Source: Rhodospirillaceae bacterium (lineage in GTDB: Bacteria > Pseudomonadota > Alphaproteobacteria > UBA6615). From it: a stretch of DNA of 64,000 nucleotides. Location: contig JABIVD010000052.1 in NCBI GenBank assembly GCA_018667335.1, positions 1-64,000 on the forward strand, read 5' to 3'. Shown piece by piece: positions 1 to 8,432 of the stretch; position 1 is the first letter of the stretch; the number at the start of each line of letters is the position of its first letter. The notes under the pieces were generated by a model, which was not told the DNA's origin, did not search any database, and saw nothing but the letters and a program-made list of their open reading frames with translations. Made by a program: the position numbers and the translations under genes.

Positions 1-467
1 GCCGCGAAAAACGTCACGAAATAAAGACGCCATTTTTCATAGAGCTAGTGACTCTGTACAGGCCTCCTAGCCTCACCCAAGAGGGTTCTGTCGCTCAAGG
101 ACACAGGGCAGTCCATCGAGATCAACTCTGGTTACTCTGACCTAAAATTTATCCGGGCCATCTTCCAATATATATTCGGTAGGGGGTCGATTTTTGTCCC
201 CCCGGGCTGGGGGTTGTCGTCCCATCCAGAGATGGAACCGTGTCACAGCGGCGAAATTGCTCCCCCAACCCAATTTGGGAGGTCGGTTGTCGAGCGCCGC
301 GGACAGGCGCCACATGCGCTAATTCGTTTCCTCTTTTGTGCCAAATTTGTGCCACTCACATCGAGGATTCACAGGGTGGCAATCATGCGATACTGTAATG
401 TTCCAGTTGTTTAAAACGATTGGGACTTTGCGGTTTTCGCCAGAAATCCGGTCTTTACAGCGTGGCA
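1..467. other. gene-free AT-richer stretch at the left edge
   Basis: I see no supportable coding region here. The short open frames have no family signature and no good ribosome binding sites. The stretch is visibly richer in A and T than the rest of the window. It contains a short direct repeat, TTTGTGCCA, around 333-355. Together with the abnormal tRNA-Val sequence that follows, this is consistent with the end of an integrated element lying mostly to the left, but no integrase or other mobility gene is seen. Confidence 0.4.
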
Positions 468-565
468 AGGCGCGTAGCTTTGAGAGGGAGCGAAGCGACC
501 GAAAGCGGGAGAGCACTGCCTTCACACGGCAGGGGTCACAGGTTCAATCCCTGTCGCGCCCACCA
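468..565 (+). tRNA. tRNA-Val (anticodon CAC) with enlarged D-loop, or attachment-site remnant
   Basis: The 3' three-quarters is a clean tRNA. The anticodon stem CTGCC/GGCAG (516-520/528-532) has anticodon CAC at 523-525. The T arm ACAGG-TTCAATC-CCTGT spans 538-554, the acceptor strand CGCGCCC is at 555-561, and an encoded CCA is at 563-565. At the 5' side AGGCGCG (468-474) pairs with six of the seven acceptor bases and is followed by TAGCTT. The D-loop then runs about 30 nt (481-510) instead of about 7, so roughly 23 nt are extra. It is either an aberrant or dead tRNA-Val gene, or the duplicated 3' end of a tRNA at the far end of an integrated island, with a chance-like 5' match. Confidence 0.6.
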
Positions 566-635
566 TTTTTCGCGGATATTGCATTGATCCGAATGTCACC
601 CAGACCGCGGTCCTACAGCACACTGCGACTTTATA

Positions 636-2003
636 TTGGCTGACCGCATCGAACTCCGACATCGCCTCAGCCCTCTCGCTGGGAACATCGAGCGCGACGG
701 CGACCGCCTGACGATCCTGCGCCCGAGCATCGAACCCCTGTCCTTCCCCGCAGGATCGTCACGCTTCGCCGACGCGCTGATGCAATTGGACGGCGCGGGC
801 GCCACCCACGCGGAACTCGTCGCGATCGCCGCCCAAGATGGCGACGCGAACGCGCGCGACGGCATCGATGTCTACCTGGAAAGATTTTGTTTCGGACAGT
901 TGCTCGAATGGTCAATCACGCTCGACGGCGAGCCGCTGGCAACGGTCGCCAGCCTGACATCCAAATTCGGTCCCGATGAGACCAACACCCCGCCCGATAC
1001 GGTCGAGCTATCCCGCTTCGCCTGGATCCGCCGGGATGATGAGGGCCTGATCCTCGAATCTTCGATTGCACCGGGACGGATCACTTTGTCGGCGCGCGGC
1101 GCGGCCTTGATCGGCGCGCTCGCCGCCCCCGGATCGGACGATCCCGACGCGCGCGGTCTGGCCATCGCCTTGTGGCGCTTCGGGTTCTTCGAAGACACGG
1201 CAGCCGAAGAATCCCCGGCGCGCCGAACATGGCAGTTTCACGACAAGCTGATGCATGAATCAAGCCGCCACAACCGAGATACCATGGCCGCCGGAGAGGC
1301 TTACAAGTTCAAAGATGAGTTCCCGTCGCCACCGGCCATCAAACCCGATATGGACGGCGCGGTTGTGCCGCTGCCCGCGGTTGACGAAGCCGCCGTCCGG
1401 CACTCCAGCGACAGCCTGCTCGAAGTCATGTCGCGGCGGCAATCCGGGTATGACTATGGCGACAATACGCTGACGCTCGCGGACCTCTCGACCTTCCTGT
1501 ATCGCGTTGCCCGAACCACGGACGTCATCCAGGGGCCCGGGCAGGAATTGTTGTCACGCCCCTACCCGTCCGGCGGCTCCATCCATGAGTTGGAGTTTTA
1601 TATAGCCATCCGCCAATGCGAGGGCCTGCAGCCCGGCATCTATCACTATCAGGGTCTCACCCATCGGCTGCACCAGCTTCCCGACAGCGCAACGGCCGCA
1701 GAACGAATGATCACCGTTTCCGCCCGGGGGATGGGGCAGGCGGACAACCTGCCCGATACCGTCATCTCGCTCGCCAGCCGCACCCCCAGGCTGAGCTGGA
1801 AATATAACGCCATCGCCTACCGCCTCACCCTGCTGAATGCGGGAGTGGTCCATCAGACCATGTATCTGGTCGCGACGGATATGGGCCTGCAGGGCTGCGC
1901 CAACGCCGTCGGGGATTCGCGCATACTGGCCGACGTGACGGGCCTCGACCCGTTCGAGGAAACCTCCATCGCCGAGTTCGCGCTGTCTGCCGGGGCGAAT
2001 TGA
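636..2003 (+). CDS. SagB/ThcOx-type (nitroreductase-family) oxidase
   Basis: The 455-residue protein has a C-terminal half (from about residue 265) typical of the SagB-type FMN-dependent dehydrogenase family. It contains a RPYPSGGSIHELEFYIA stretch, a GIYHY segment and a GLQGCANAVGD region near the end. SagB proteins oxidise azolines to azoles in thiazole/oxazole-modified peptides; other relatives act without such a cluster. The N-terminal half is a poorly conserved region also found in long SagB homologues. The only usable start in frame is TTG at 636, since a stop lies just upstream and no ATG or GTG follows soon. No YcaO cyclodehydratase or precursor peptide is visible nearby, so the substrate is unknown. 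Confidence 0.75.
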   Translation: MADRIELRHRLSPLAGNIERDGDRLTILRPSIEPLSFPAGSSRFADALMQLDGAGATHAELVAIAAQDGDANARDGIDVYLERFCFGQLLEWSITLDGEPLATVASLTSKFGPDETNTPPDTVELSRFAWIRRDDEGLILESSIAPGRITLSARGAALIGALAAPGSDDPDARGLAIALWRFGFFEDTAAEESPARRTWQFHDKLMHESSRHNRDTMAAGEAYKFKDEFPSPPAIKPDMDGAVVPLPAVDEAAVRHSSDSLLEVMSRRQSGYDYGDNTLTLADLSTFLYRVARTTDVIQGPGQELLSRPYPSGGSIHELEFYIAIRQCEGLQPGIYHYQGLTHRLHQLPDSATAAERMITVSARGMGQADNLPDTVISLASRTPRLSWKYNAIAYRLTLLNAGVVHQTMYLVATDMGLQGCANAVGDSRILADVTGLDPFEETSIAEFALSAGAN

Positions 2004-2010
2004 CGCCACG

Positions 2011-2150
2011 CGCGCCGGTTGAACAGCGAACCCGCCTCGATGTCGTCATCACAGGCCCACATGATGTCCTCGAACGAGCAGGTCACATAGAAGACCTTGT
2101 CGTCGCCAATCAGAACGCCTTAAGGTGCGCAAATTCCGCCACGATCCCGC
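2011..2150 (-). pseudogene. relic of an SMP-30/gluconolactonase-like gene
   Basis: Read on the minus strand, this stretch encodes FYVTCSFEDIMWACDDDIEA and continues into GSLFNRRAW. That closely matches residues FYVTCSFQDTMWAYDYDIET of the intact SMP-30-type gene at 8433-9356. Upstream similarity fades through substitutions and small length differences, and the fragment has no start or proper end. It is therefore a decayed partial copy of a related gene. It fills most of the gap between the SagB-type gene and the EamA transporter. Confidence 0.7.
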
Positions 2151-2177
2151 GGCGAACCTGTGCTCCGGACTCCCCGT

Positions 2178-3062
2178 ATGTTTGCCAATATTGCGTTGCT
2201 GCTCGCTCTTTCGCTTACCTGGGCCTCGGGCTACGTCCTGATCGCACGTGTCGACCGGGTGCTGTCCCCCATCACGGCGACTGCGGCCCTGCTCATCATC
2301 GCCACGCTGTGTCTATTCATCGGGGTACGTATCATCCTGCGCCGGCCGCTCATGGCGACGCTGCGGCAAAACCCCTGGCCGCCTATCATCATGGCCGCCA
2401 CCGCAGTCGGACTGCCGCAACTGTCGACTGTTGTCGCAGAGGACATGATCACACCAGACCTGGCCACTGTCATCGGCACGACGGTGCCGATCCTGACGTT
2501 CCTGGTTGCGATGTGCGTCCTGAAAACAGTGCCGATGCGCCTATCGAGCCTCGTCGGAGTCGCCATCGCGGTGGCCGGCATGATTGTCTTCGCGAACCCG
2601 GCCAAATTGTTGAGCCAGCATGCCGAATTACAGGGTATCGCCATCATGGTGGCCGGCGGCATTGTCTTTGTGGTCAACGGTCTCTACGCCGCCAACCGCA
2701 CCGATAAGCTCGACCAGTATGCACTGACGGTCTGGATCATGGCCTTCGCCGCGGTCGGGCTGACGGTGGTCGCTCTGAGCGTCGAGGGTGTGCCGAAGAC
2801 ATTCCCGACCGGCAAGGCGCTCGTCACCATTGCCGCCGGCGGCGCGATCCCGATCGGGCTGGCCTACCTGCTCTATTACCGCCTCCTGGCAAAGGCAGGA
2901 GCGAGTTTTACCTCGCTCTACGCCTTTCTCGTGCCGCCGCTCGGCATCGCCTGCACCGCGCTGTTCGCGGACGGAACGCTGGATCTTCGCCACCTTGTCG
3001 GCGTCGCCATAGTGCTCGCCGGACTCTGGCTTGTCCTGCGTCCGGGCTCAAACCCGACCTGA
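2178..3062 (+). CDS. EamA/DMT-family transporter
   Basis: This is a 294-residue integral membrane protein with about ten hydrophobic segments arranged as two EamA halves. The first begins MFANIALLLALSLTWASGY and the second covers roughly residues 150-290, ending WLVLRPGSNPT. Members of the drug/metabolite transporter superfamily export amino acids or other metabolites; the substrate cannot be read from sequence. I start at ATG 2178, because translation then begins with the first membrane segment. A GTG six codons upstream (2160) is the alternative. The gene is not tightly linked to its neighbours. Confidence 0.85.
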   Translation: MFANIALLLALSLTWASGYVLIARVDRVLSPITATAALLIIATLCLFIGVRIILRRPLMATLRQNPWPPIIMAATAVGLPQLSTVVAEDMITPDLATVIGTTVPILTFLVAMCVLKTVPMRLSSLVGVAIAVAGMIVFANPAKLLSQHAELQGIAIMVAGGIVFVVNGLYAANRTDKLDQYALTVWIMAFAAVGLTVVALSVEGVPKTFPTGKALVTIAAGGAIPIGLAYLLYYRLLAKAGASFTSLYAFLVPPLGIACTALFADGTLDLRHLVGVAIVLAGLWLVLRPGSNPT

Positions 3063-3151
3063 TTCCAAACTTCTGACTCAATGTCGCTGGTACGAATGTC
3101 TGCCAGCCCCTATTCTTGGGCCACGGGGTTAATCGATCGGGGGGTCGAACA

Positions 3152-6115
3152 ATGGGTCGAAGCAGAACATCGATGCGGTGGCGGATCACAGCCGCTCTTT
3201 TTGCCAGCATGGTTGCGACGGGCGCCGCCCAGGCGCAGGAATCTTGCACGGTAAAGCACGCACAGCCGCTGCTGCCCACCGACCCGGCCATGTGCCTCGA
3301 CCTGCGCGACGCCGTGCGCGCGCCGTCGGCGCTCTCGCTCGGCGAGTACGAAAAAACCCTCGGAAAGTTTCTCCGCGGCTATTGTCACCGCGACGCCGAT
3401 GCGGGCTGGGAGCGTGACAAGAGTTTGCGCGACACCGGGCCGTTCATATCGATTTTCCAGGACGGCGAATGGCAGGGCACCGATCACGGCGTCCATGCGC
3501 CGGTGGTGATCTGGTACTCCCCCGAGGCGGCGGACTGGATTCGCGACAACCGGTCCGAAGCCGATGTCGGCACCGGCCGCGACGCCGCGCCGATGCCCGA
3601 CGGGGCAATGCTGATCAAGGAAATGTATCCCGCGCCGGCCTCCGCCTGCGCCAGCGAGGATCCGCTGACGCTGTTCCCGAAAAACGGCGCGGCCGTCATG
3701 GTCCGCGACCGCGAGGCCTCACGCGACGGCTGGTACTGGGGCTGGTTCGGCTGGGAAGGCTGGACGCCCGACTGGCCGGCCGACAAGACGACCAACCGGC
3801 TGCCCTATGCGGGTTTCGGCCAGTACTGCGTGAATTGCCACGCCTCGGCACGCGACAATTTGACATTCTCTTCGACCCGGAACATCGCCGGGGAACCGGG
3901 TGAGCCGCTGTTCTATCTGAGCCAGGACGAGGCGCTGCACACGCCGCTGCCACCATCGCACCTCGCCAAGGTCACGACGCCGCCCCCGGCGGCAAAGCCG
4001 GACGGCGACGTGCCGTTGAAAGACTGGCTGGACGGATTCCAGAAGGCCTTTCCCAAGCTCGACGGCGTGGCCCTCGCACGAAAAGACGTCGAGGAGATGC
4101 CGTCCCAGACCTACGACAATGCCTGGACACCCGCCGACGCTCCGGACAGCCACGGGCCCTTCCTGACCTCCGACCAGTGCCTCGGCTGCCACGACGCCGG
4201 CAGCACGGGCCTGCATTTCGACATGACGGTGCCGGATTTCGAGACCGGGAAACTGCTCAACCTGTCGCCCTATGCCACCTGGCGATCCTCGCCGATGGGA
4301 CTGGCCGGGCGCGACCCGATCTTCTTCGCGCAGCTCGCCAGCGAGACCCAGAGCTTTCACCCCGACGACGCCGCGTTCGTGGAGACGACATGCCTGGGCT
4401 GCCACGGCGTCCTCGGCCAGCGCCAGGCGCAGAGCGACTCCCACGCCGCGACCGGACAGTGCGACGCTTTCTCGCGCGACGACGTCAACGCCATACCCTG
4501 GCCCGCCAACAACGCCCATGCCGACAAGGCCGACTACGGCGCACTGGCGCGTGACGGTATCTCCTGCATGGCCTGCCACCAGATGGCCGTCGGCACGCAG
4601 GCCAATGAGGCCGCCGCCAAAAATCCGCGCAACGCCTGCGCCATCGAGCGACAAGAGACACTCAATCCCGACGCGACGGGACTGGCGCGCACCTTCACCG
4701 GATCCTTCCTGACCGGCCCGAGCGACCGCATTATCGGACCTGTCGCCGAGCCCCGTACCCGACCGATGCAGGAATCGCTTGGGCTCACACCGCACCAGGA
4801 CATGGGGATCAGCTCTTCCGAGACGTGCGGCAGCTGCCACACGGTGCACCTCCCGGTGCTGCATCGCGGCAAGACCGTCGCGCATGTGTATGAGCAAACG
4901 ACCTATGCCGAATGGGCGTTCAGCGACTTCCGAACCGGAGACTCTCCCTATACCGGGAAGCTGCCCGAGGGCGCCGGCGCAATTGCTATAACCTGCGCGG
5001 GTTGCCATCTGCGCGACAGCCGCCTGACGCAAAGCAAAATCGCCAGCATCCAGGAAGTGTCCAACTTCCCCGCCGCGGAGTTTACCGCCGCAGCCAGCGA
5101 ACTCGACCTCCTGGTACGCGAAGACTATTCACCCCATGTGCTGGTGGGCCTGAATTCCTTTCTCGTGCGCATGTCACGCCAGTTCCCCGACATCTTCGGC
5201 ATCCGCAAGCAGGACCCGATGCTCGTCTCAAAGGGCGTGCCCCCCGCCGCCGCGACCGAGCAGATGATCTACGAGAGCGCGGCCAAGCAAGTCGCGACCA
5301 TTGCTGTCGGAAAACCCGAACTCAAAAGCGATGGGCTGCACGCCAGTGTGGCCATCGTGAACCGGGTGGGCCACAAGTTCCCCTCGGGGGTCGGCTTCCG
5401 GCGCGCCTTCATCACCTTTGAAGTGCTCGATGGCGACGGCGAGGTTCTGTGGGCGTCCGGTCGAACCGACAACGTCGGACGGCTGGTCGACGGTGCAGGC
5501 ACCCCGATCGCCGGCGAGGACTGGTGGGGACCAAGTTGCTCCGTCCCGGCTGACCGGGCGACACGCGCCCACCAGCCGCATTTCCAATCGGTGACGGCCG
5601 AGAGCCAGGCACAGATATATCAGGAACTCGTGTCGACACCGCCCGACCGCGCCGAGGTGACCTGCGGCCACGACGCGAAGCCGGAGGGCATACTGACGAC
5701 CAGCTTCCTTTCGATCTGTGCCGAGGTAAAGGACAACCGCCTCCTGCCCGTCGGCTACTTGCCGCTGCCCGAGCGCAAGGAGATCGCCCGGGCGTTCGGC
5801 GCGGGTGACGACCTCGCCGAAGATTCCGGCTCAACGGCGGTCGGCGAAGACCCCGACTATCGCACCGGCGGTGGTGACAACCTGACCTACGTCGTGCCTC
5901 GCGATGCCCTCACCGGAACGCCCGCGTCCGTGCGCGCGCGGCTCTACTACCAGGCCACGCCGCCGTTCTTCCTGCAAGACCGGTTCTGTTCGGCCAGGGG
6001 CCCGGATACCGACCGCCTTCACTGGCTGACCGGACATCTCGACCTGGAAGGCTCCCCGGCGGAGGACTGGAAGCTCCTGGTCGCCGACAGCGGACCGGTG
6101 AAGATCGGAAACTGA
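3152..6115 (+). CDS. periplasmic multihaem cytochrome c (six CXXCH motifs)
   Basis: The 987-residue protein has an N-terminal signal peptide, basic then hydrophobic, with likely cleavage after AAQAQ near residue 29. Six c-type haem motifs are visible: CVNCH (about 226), CLGCH (343), CLGCH (414), CMACH (472), CGSCH (559) and CAGCH (615). The C-terminal third carries an NRVGHKFPSGVGFRR segment seen in large multihaem cytochromes, and many extra cysteines. An N-terminal haem-free part contains LIKEMYPAPASAC, reminiscent of cytochrome P460-type folds. It probably transfers electrons in the periplasm; the partner is unknown. Start ATG 3152 has a G-rich ribosome site 8 nt upstream; a TTG at 3116 is less likely. 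Confidence 0.75.
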   Translation: MGRSRTSMRWRITAALFASMVATGAAQAQESCTVKHAQPLLPTDPAMCLDLRDAVRAPSALSLGEYEKTLGKFLRGYCHRDADAGWERDKSLRDTGPFISIFQDGEWQGTDHGVHAPVVIWYSPEAADWIRDNRSEADVGTGRDAAPMPDGAMLIKEMYPAPASACASEDPLTLFPKNGAAVMVRDREASRDGWYWGWFGWEGWTPDWPADKTTNRLPYAGFGQYCVNCHASARDNLTFSSTRNIAGEPGEPLFYLSQDEALHTPLPPSHLAKVTTPPPAAKPDGDVPLKDWLDGFQKAFPKLDGVALARKDVEEMPSQTYDNAWTPADAPDSHGPFLTSDQCLGCHDAGSTGLHFDMTVPDFETGKLLNLSPYATWRSSPMGLAGRDPIFFAQLASETQSFHPDDAAFVETTCLGCHGVLGQRQAQSDSHAATGQCDAFSRDDVNAIPWPANNAHADKADYGALARDGISCMACHQMAVGTQANEAAAKNPRNACAIERQETLNPDATGLARTFTGSFLTGPSDRIIGPVAEPRTRPMQESLGLTPHQDMGISSSETCGSCHTVHLPVLHRGKTVAHVYEQTTYAEWAFSDFRTGDSPYTGKLPEGAGAIAITCAGCHLRDSRLTQSKIASIQEVSNFPAAEFTAAASELDLLVREDYSPHVLVGLNSFLVRMSRQFPDIFGIRKQDPMLVSKGVPPAAATEQMIYESAAKQVATIAVGKPELKSDGLHASVAIVNRVGHKFPSGVGFRRAFITFEVLDGDGEVLWASGRTDNVGRLVDGAGTPIAGEDWWGPSCSVPADRATRAHQPHFQSVTAESQAQIYQELVSTPPDRAEVTCGHDAKPEGILTTSFLSICAEVKDNRLLPVGYLPLPERKEIARAFGAGDDLAEDSGSTAVGEDPDYRTGGGDNLTYVVPRDALTGTPASVRARLYYQATPPFFLQDRFCSARGPDTDRLHWLTGHLDLEGSPAEDWKLLVADSGPVKIGN

Positions 6116-6153
6116 CGCCACCGGACCAGACCGTTGATTGCCAAATCGGTCGG

Positions 6154-7011
6154 CTAGGGCGCGCCCGGCGACCAGCTATATATGCGTTGCGCGTTGCCAC
6201 CCATCAGCGCGGCGCGATCACTGTCGGACAGCCAGTCGTCTTGGCGGAATGCCTCGACGCCTTGTTCATAGCTCAACAGTTCGACCGCGCGGGTCCAGTC
6301 GGTTCCCCACATGCATCGCGCGACGCCGAAGCTGTCGAGAATACGGCTGACGGGATCACGAATATCGAGAAAGGGGAAAGCTTCGCGTGACAGCGTGCCG
6401 GCACCACTGATCTTCACGGTCACGTTGTCATATGCGGCCAGAGCCAGCAGTTTCGGCAGATCGGCCCAGCCACCTTCCGGCGCCGGCGGATGGAACGGCT
6501 GAACGAGGCCCATGTGATCGACCACCAGAGACACGTCGGGGAACTGCCTGGCTATTTGGGCAACCTGCTCGTGACGCTGGGTGCAGTAGACGTTAACGGG
6601 GAGATCCTGGCGTTGAGCGGCATCGAGCAGGCGAGAGATGCCCTCATCTCCGGCGTCATCAGAAATCCCGTGGGTAAGCAACAGTCGAACGCCGACCGTG
6701 TCCTTCTTGGCTGCCCAGTCGCTGACCTTATCGCCAACCTCGGGGTCCGCAGCATCGAACGGCGTGACCAATCCAAACCGACCGGGGTGCTCGGCGCACA
6801 CTTCAAGGGCAAAACTTGGGTCGTAGCGGTACATGGTGTAGGCCGAGACAAGGATGGCGCCGTCAACGCCCACCGCGTCCATCGCGGCAACCATCTCCGC
6901 GCCATTTGCCGAGGGCGGCCCGGTGAGCACTGCCGCCCAGGGCCGGCCCGGATGATCGCGCTCATAGGCGTGCACCTGGGCGTCGATGATCGGCGTTTGT
7001 TTTTCTGACAT
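6154..7011 (-). CDS. amidohydrolase family 2 (TIM-barrel metal-dependent hydrolase)
   Basis: The 285-residue protein opens with the metal-site strand PIIDAQVHAYE. It has the barrel signatures GVRLLLTHG, VVDHMGL and CMWGTDW characteristic of the COG3618/Amidohydro_2 family. Members hydrolyse lactones or decarboxylate ring acids; 2-pyrone-4,6-dicarboxylate lactonase is one example. The exact substrate is not determinable here. A GGGAGA ribosome site precedes ATG at 7011. It converges with the multihaem cytochrome gene, 38 bp away, so the two are separately transcribed. Confidence 0.8.
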   Translation of the reverse strand: MSEKQTPIIDAQVHAYERDHPGRPWAAVLTGPPSANGAEMVAAMDAVGVDGAILVSAYTMYRYDPSFALEVCAEHPGRFGLVTPFDAADPEVGDKVSDWAAKKDTVGVRLLLTHGISDDAGDEGISRLLDAAQRQDLPVNVYCTQRHEQVAQIARQFPDVSLVVDHMGLVQPFHPPAPEGGWADLPKLLALAAYDNVTVKISGAGTLSREAFPFLDIRDPVSRILDSFGVARCMWGTDWTRAVELLSYEQGVEAFRQDDWLSDSDRAALMGGNAQRIYSWSPGAP

Positions 7012-7158
7012 GGCGTGTTCTCCCCTGCCCGGACTATAGCGCCGGCAGCGCAGGCTTGTTCAGCTTTGCGCACTCGCCGGCACGACCTATGCTTTGGGTT
7101 TGAAGACGTTCGATAACGTCGGTTCAACCAACTTTTCCGCAAAACGGGAATCATAGCA

Positions 7159-7557
7159 GTGACGAAACACATCGGAACCTGGGCACTTGTTCGCGTTGAA
7201 GCCGTTGACGCGAATGGCGACCAAATCACCCCACCTTTCGGCGGCGATAACTTCATCGGGAGAGTGGTGCTGACGAAGGACGGTCGTTTGTCCGCCGCAA
7301 TCACGGATGCAAGGTCAGAAATACCCGACGCAGAGACGCGCGACTACTCATGCTACGCAGGTCCCTACACGTTCGACGGCAAAACGCTCAGAACGCAGGT
7401 AGACTCTTGCTCTGATCCCGCACGAATGGGGACGGAGCAAATACGCGATGTGACGTTCGAAGATGGCCTGATGGTTTTGCAGCCACCGCTGCAAGCCTAC
7501 GGCGACAAACCCGCAGAGCGACGCACATTGTGGTGGGAAAAAATATCAGACGTCTGA
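7159..7557 (+). CDS. lipocalin-like domain protein
   Basis: This 132-residue soluble protein begins TKHIGTWALVRVEAVDANGD. It has an RVVLTKDGRLSAAIT strand, a YSCYAGPYTFDG segment and a final RRTLWWEKI, matching the small Lipocalin_5-type domain that forms a single beta-barrel. Such proteins are widespread and mostly uncharacterised. The start is a GTG at 7159. No signal peptide is visible. It is transcribed away from the amidohydrolase, leaving a 147-bp divergent promoter region. Confidence 0.65.
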   Translation: MTKHIGTWALVRVEAVDANGDQITPPFGGDNFIGRVVLTKDGRLSAAITDARSEIPDAETRDYSCYAGPYTFDGKTLRTQVDSCSDPARMGTEQIRDVTFEDGLMVLQPPLQAYGDKPAERRTLWWEKISDV

Positions 7558-7607
7558 TCGGCTGACAGAATGAAAAAGCGCGTCGCCCTGCGGGAATACG
7601 CAGATGA

Positions 7608-7982
7608 TCAGCGGTGCAAACCGCAAATCTTGTTGCCGAACGGATCGAGCAGATAGGCCAGATAGACCTGGCCCGCCGCGCCTTCGCGCCACCCGGGAGG
7701 ATCCTCGACGTTCGTGCCGCCATTGGCCAGACCGGCGGCGTGCCACGCATCTGCCGCTTCGGGGTTCTCGCAAGTGAAACCAATGGTGCCGCCGTTCGCA
7801 CCTGTCGTCGGTTTGCCATCGATCGGTACCGAGACGGCGAACACGCCGGTGGGAGTGCGATAGAAGAGCCGCCCCTTCGGATCCATCGTGCCCTCCGGAA
7901 TGCCGATGGCACCGAGGACCGCGTCGTAGAATTTCTTCGAAACCGAGAGGTCATCCCCCCCGATCATGATGTGCGAGAACAT
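7608..7982 (-). CDS. VOC-family protein (glyoxalase/bleomycin-resistance fold)
   Basis: The 124-residue protein has a beta-alpha-beta-beta-beta duplicated fold. It starts MFSHIMIGGDDLSVSKKFYD and ends with the typical VYLAYLLDPFGNKICGLHR strand. VOC proteins range from metal-dependent lyases and dioxygenases to antibiotic-binding proteins, and the specific role is not evident. I place the start at ATG 7982, where a GGAG lies about 9 nt upstream, rather than at an in-frame codon 16 residues earlier. It converges with the lipocalin-like gene. Confidence 0.8.
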   Translation of the reverse strand: MFSHIMIGGDDLSVSKKFYDAVLGAIGIPEGTMDPKGRLFYRTPTGVFAVSVPIDGKPTTGANGGTIGFTCENPEAADAWHAAGLANGGTNVEDPPGWREGAAGQVYLAYLLDPFGNKICGLHR

Positions 7983-8181
7983 TGTTTTAGCTCCATACAG
8001 GGTAGCGATTGATTTGGCGGCGACAGCCACCGGGAACTCTGCGGGGGAATCTATAGCGTCTCAGCTCGGCAACATAGCCCGGCCGACGGCCCTGCTGCGC
8101 GAAGTTGATATTCGTCGGGTGCCGCCACACCTGATACAGATTGCGGCAACACCACGAACGAAAGCTTTGGGAGTGCCCGCA

Positions 8182-8388
8182 ATGGAAGACGTCGCAATCG
8201 ACCGTGAGGCCATGGGCCGCCTGGCCAAGGCCCTGGCCTTCATCTGCGCGCCGGATCATCCGACAACGATCGCCCTCAAGGCCGCCGCCGAGAGCGGCTC
8301 CAAGCAGGACATCGCAAAGGCGCGAAAGCTGTTTCTCGCCCTGAAGCCGGCAGACCGTAAGGCGGCGATGGCGATGCTCGCCGACTGA
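8182..8388 (+). CDS. small hypothetical protein (68 aa)
   Basis: This short soluble helical protein reads MEDVAIDREAMGRLAKALAF onward and is rich in Ala and Lys (KARKLFLALKPADRKAAMAM). The start ATG 8182 has GGGAG 8 nt upstream, and the codon usage is like the surrounding genes. The open frame extends upstream to 7966, but that part overlaps the divergent VOC gene and lacks a ribosome site. I do not recognise a family. It sits alone between the VOC gene and the convergent gluconolactonase-like gene. Confidence 0.6.
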   Translation: MEDVAIDREAMGRLAKALAFICAPDHPTTIALKAAAESGSKQDIAKARKLFLALKPADRKAAMAMLAD

Positions 8389-8432
8389 ACACGGTTTGGT
8401 GCGGGCGGCGGCCGGTTCGGCCCGGTTGCGCC

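Noticed and set aside
319-525. Possible integrase C-terminal remnant on the minus strand beside the tRNA-Val
   Set aside because: Only about 68 codons with no recombinase catalytic residues; the end-of-island idea rests on the tRNA structure alone.
636-2003. Thiazole/oxazole-modified peptide cluster
   Set aside because: Only the SagB-type gene is present; no YcaO, precursor peptide or exporter dedicated to it is visible.
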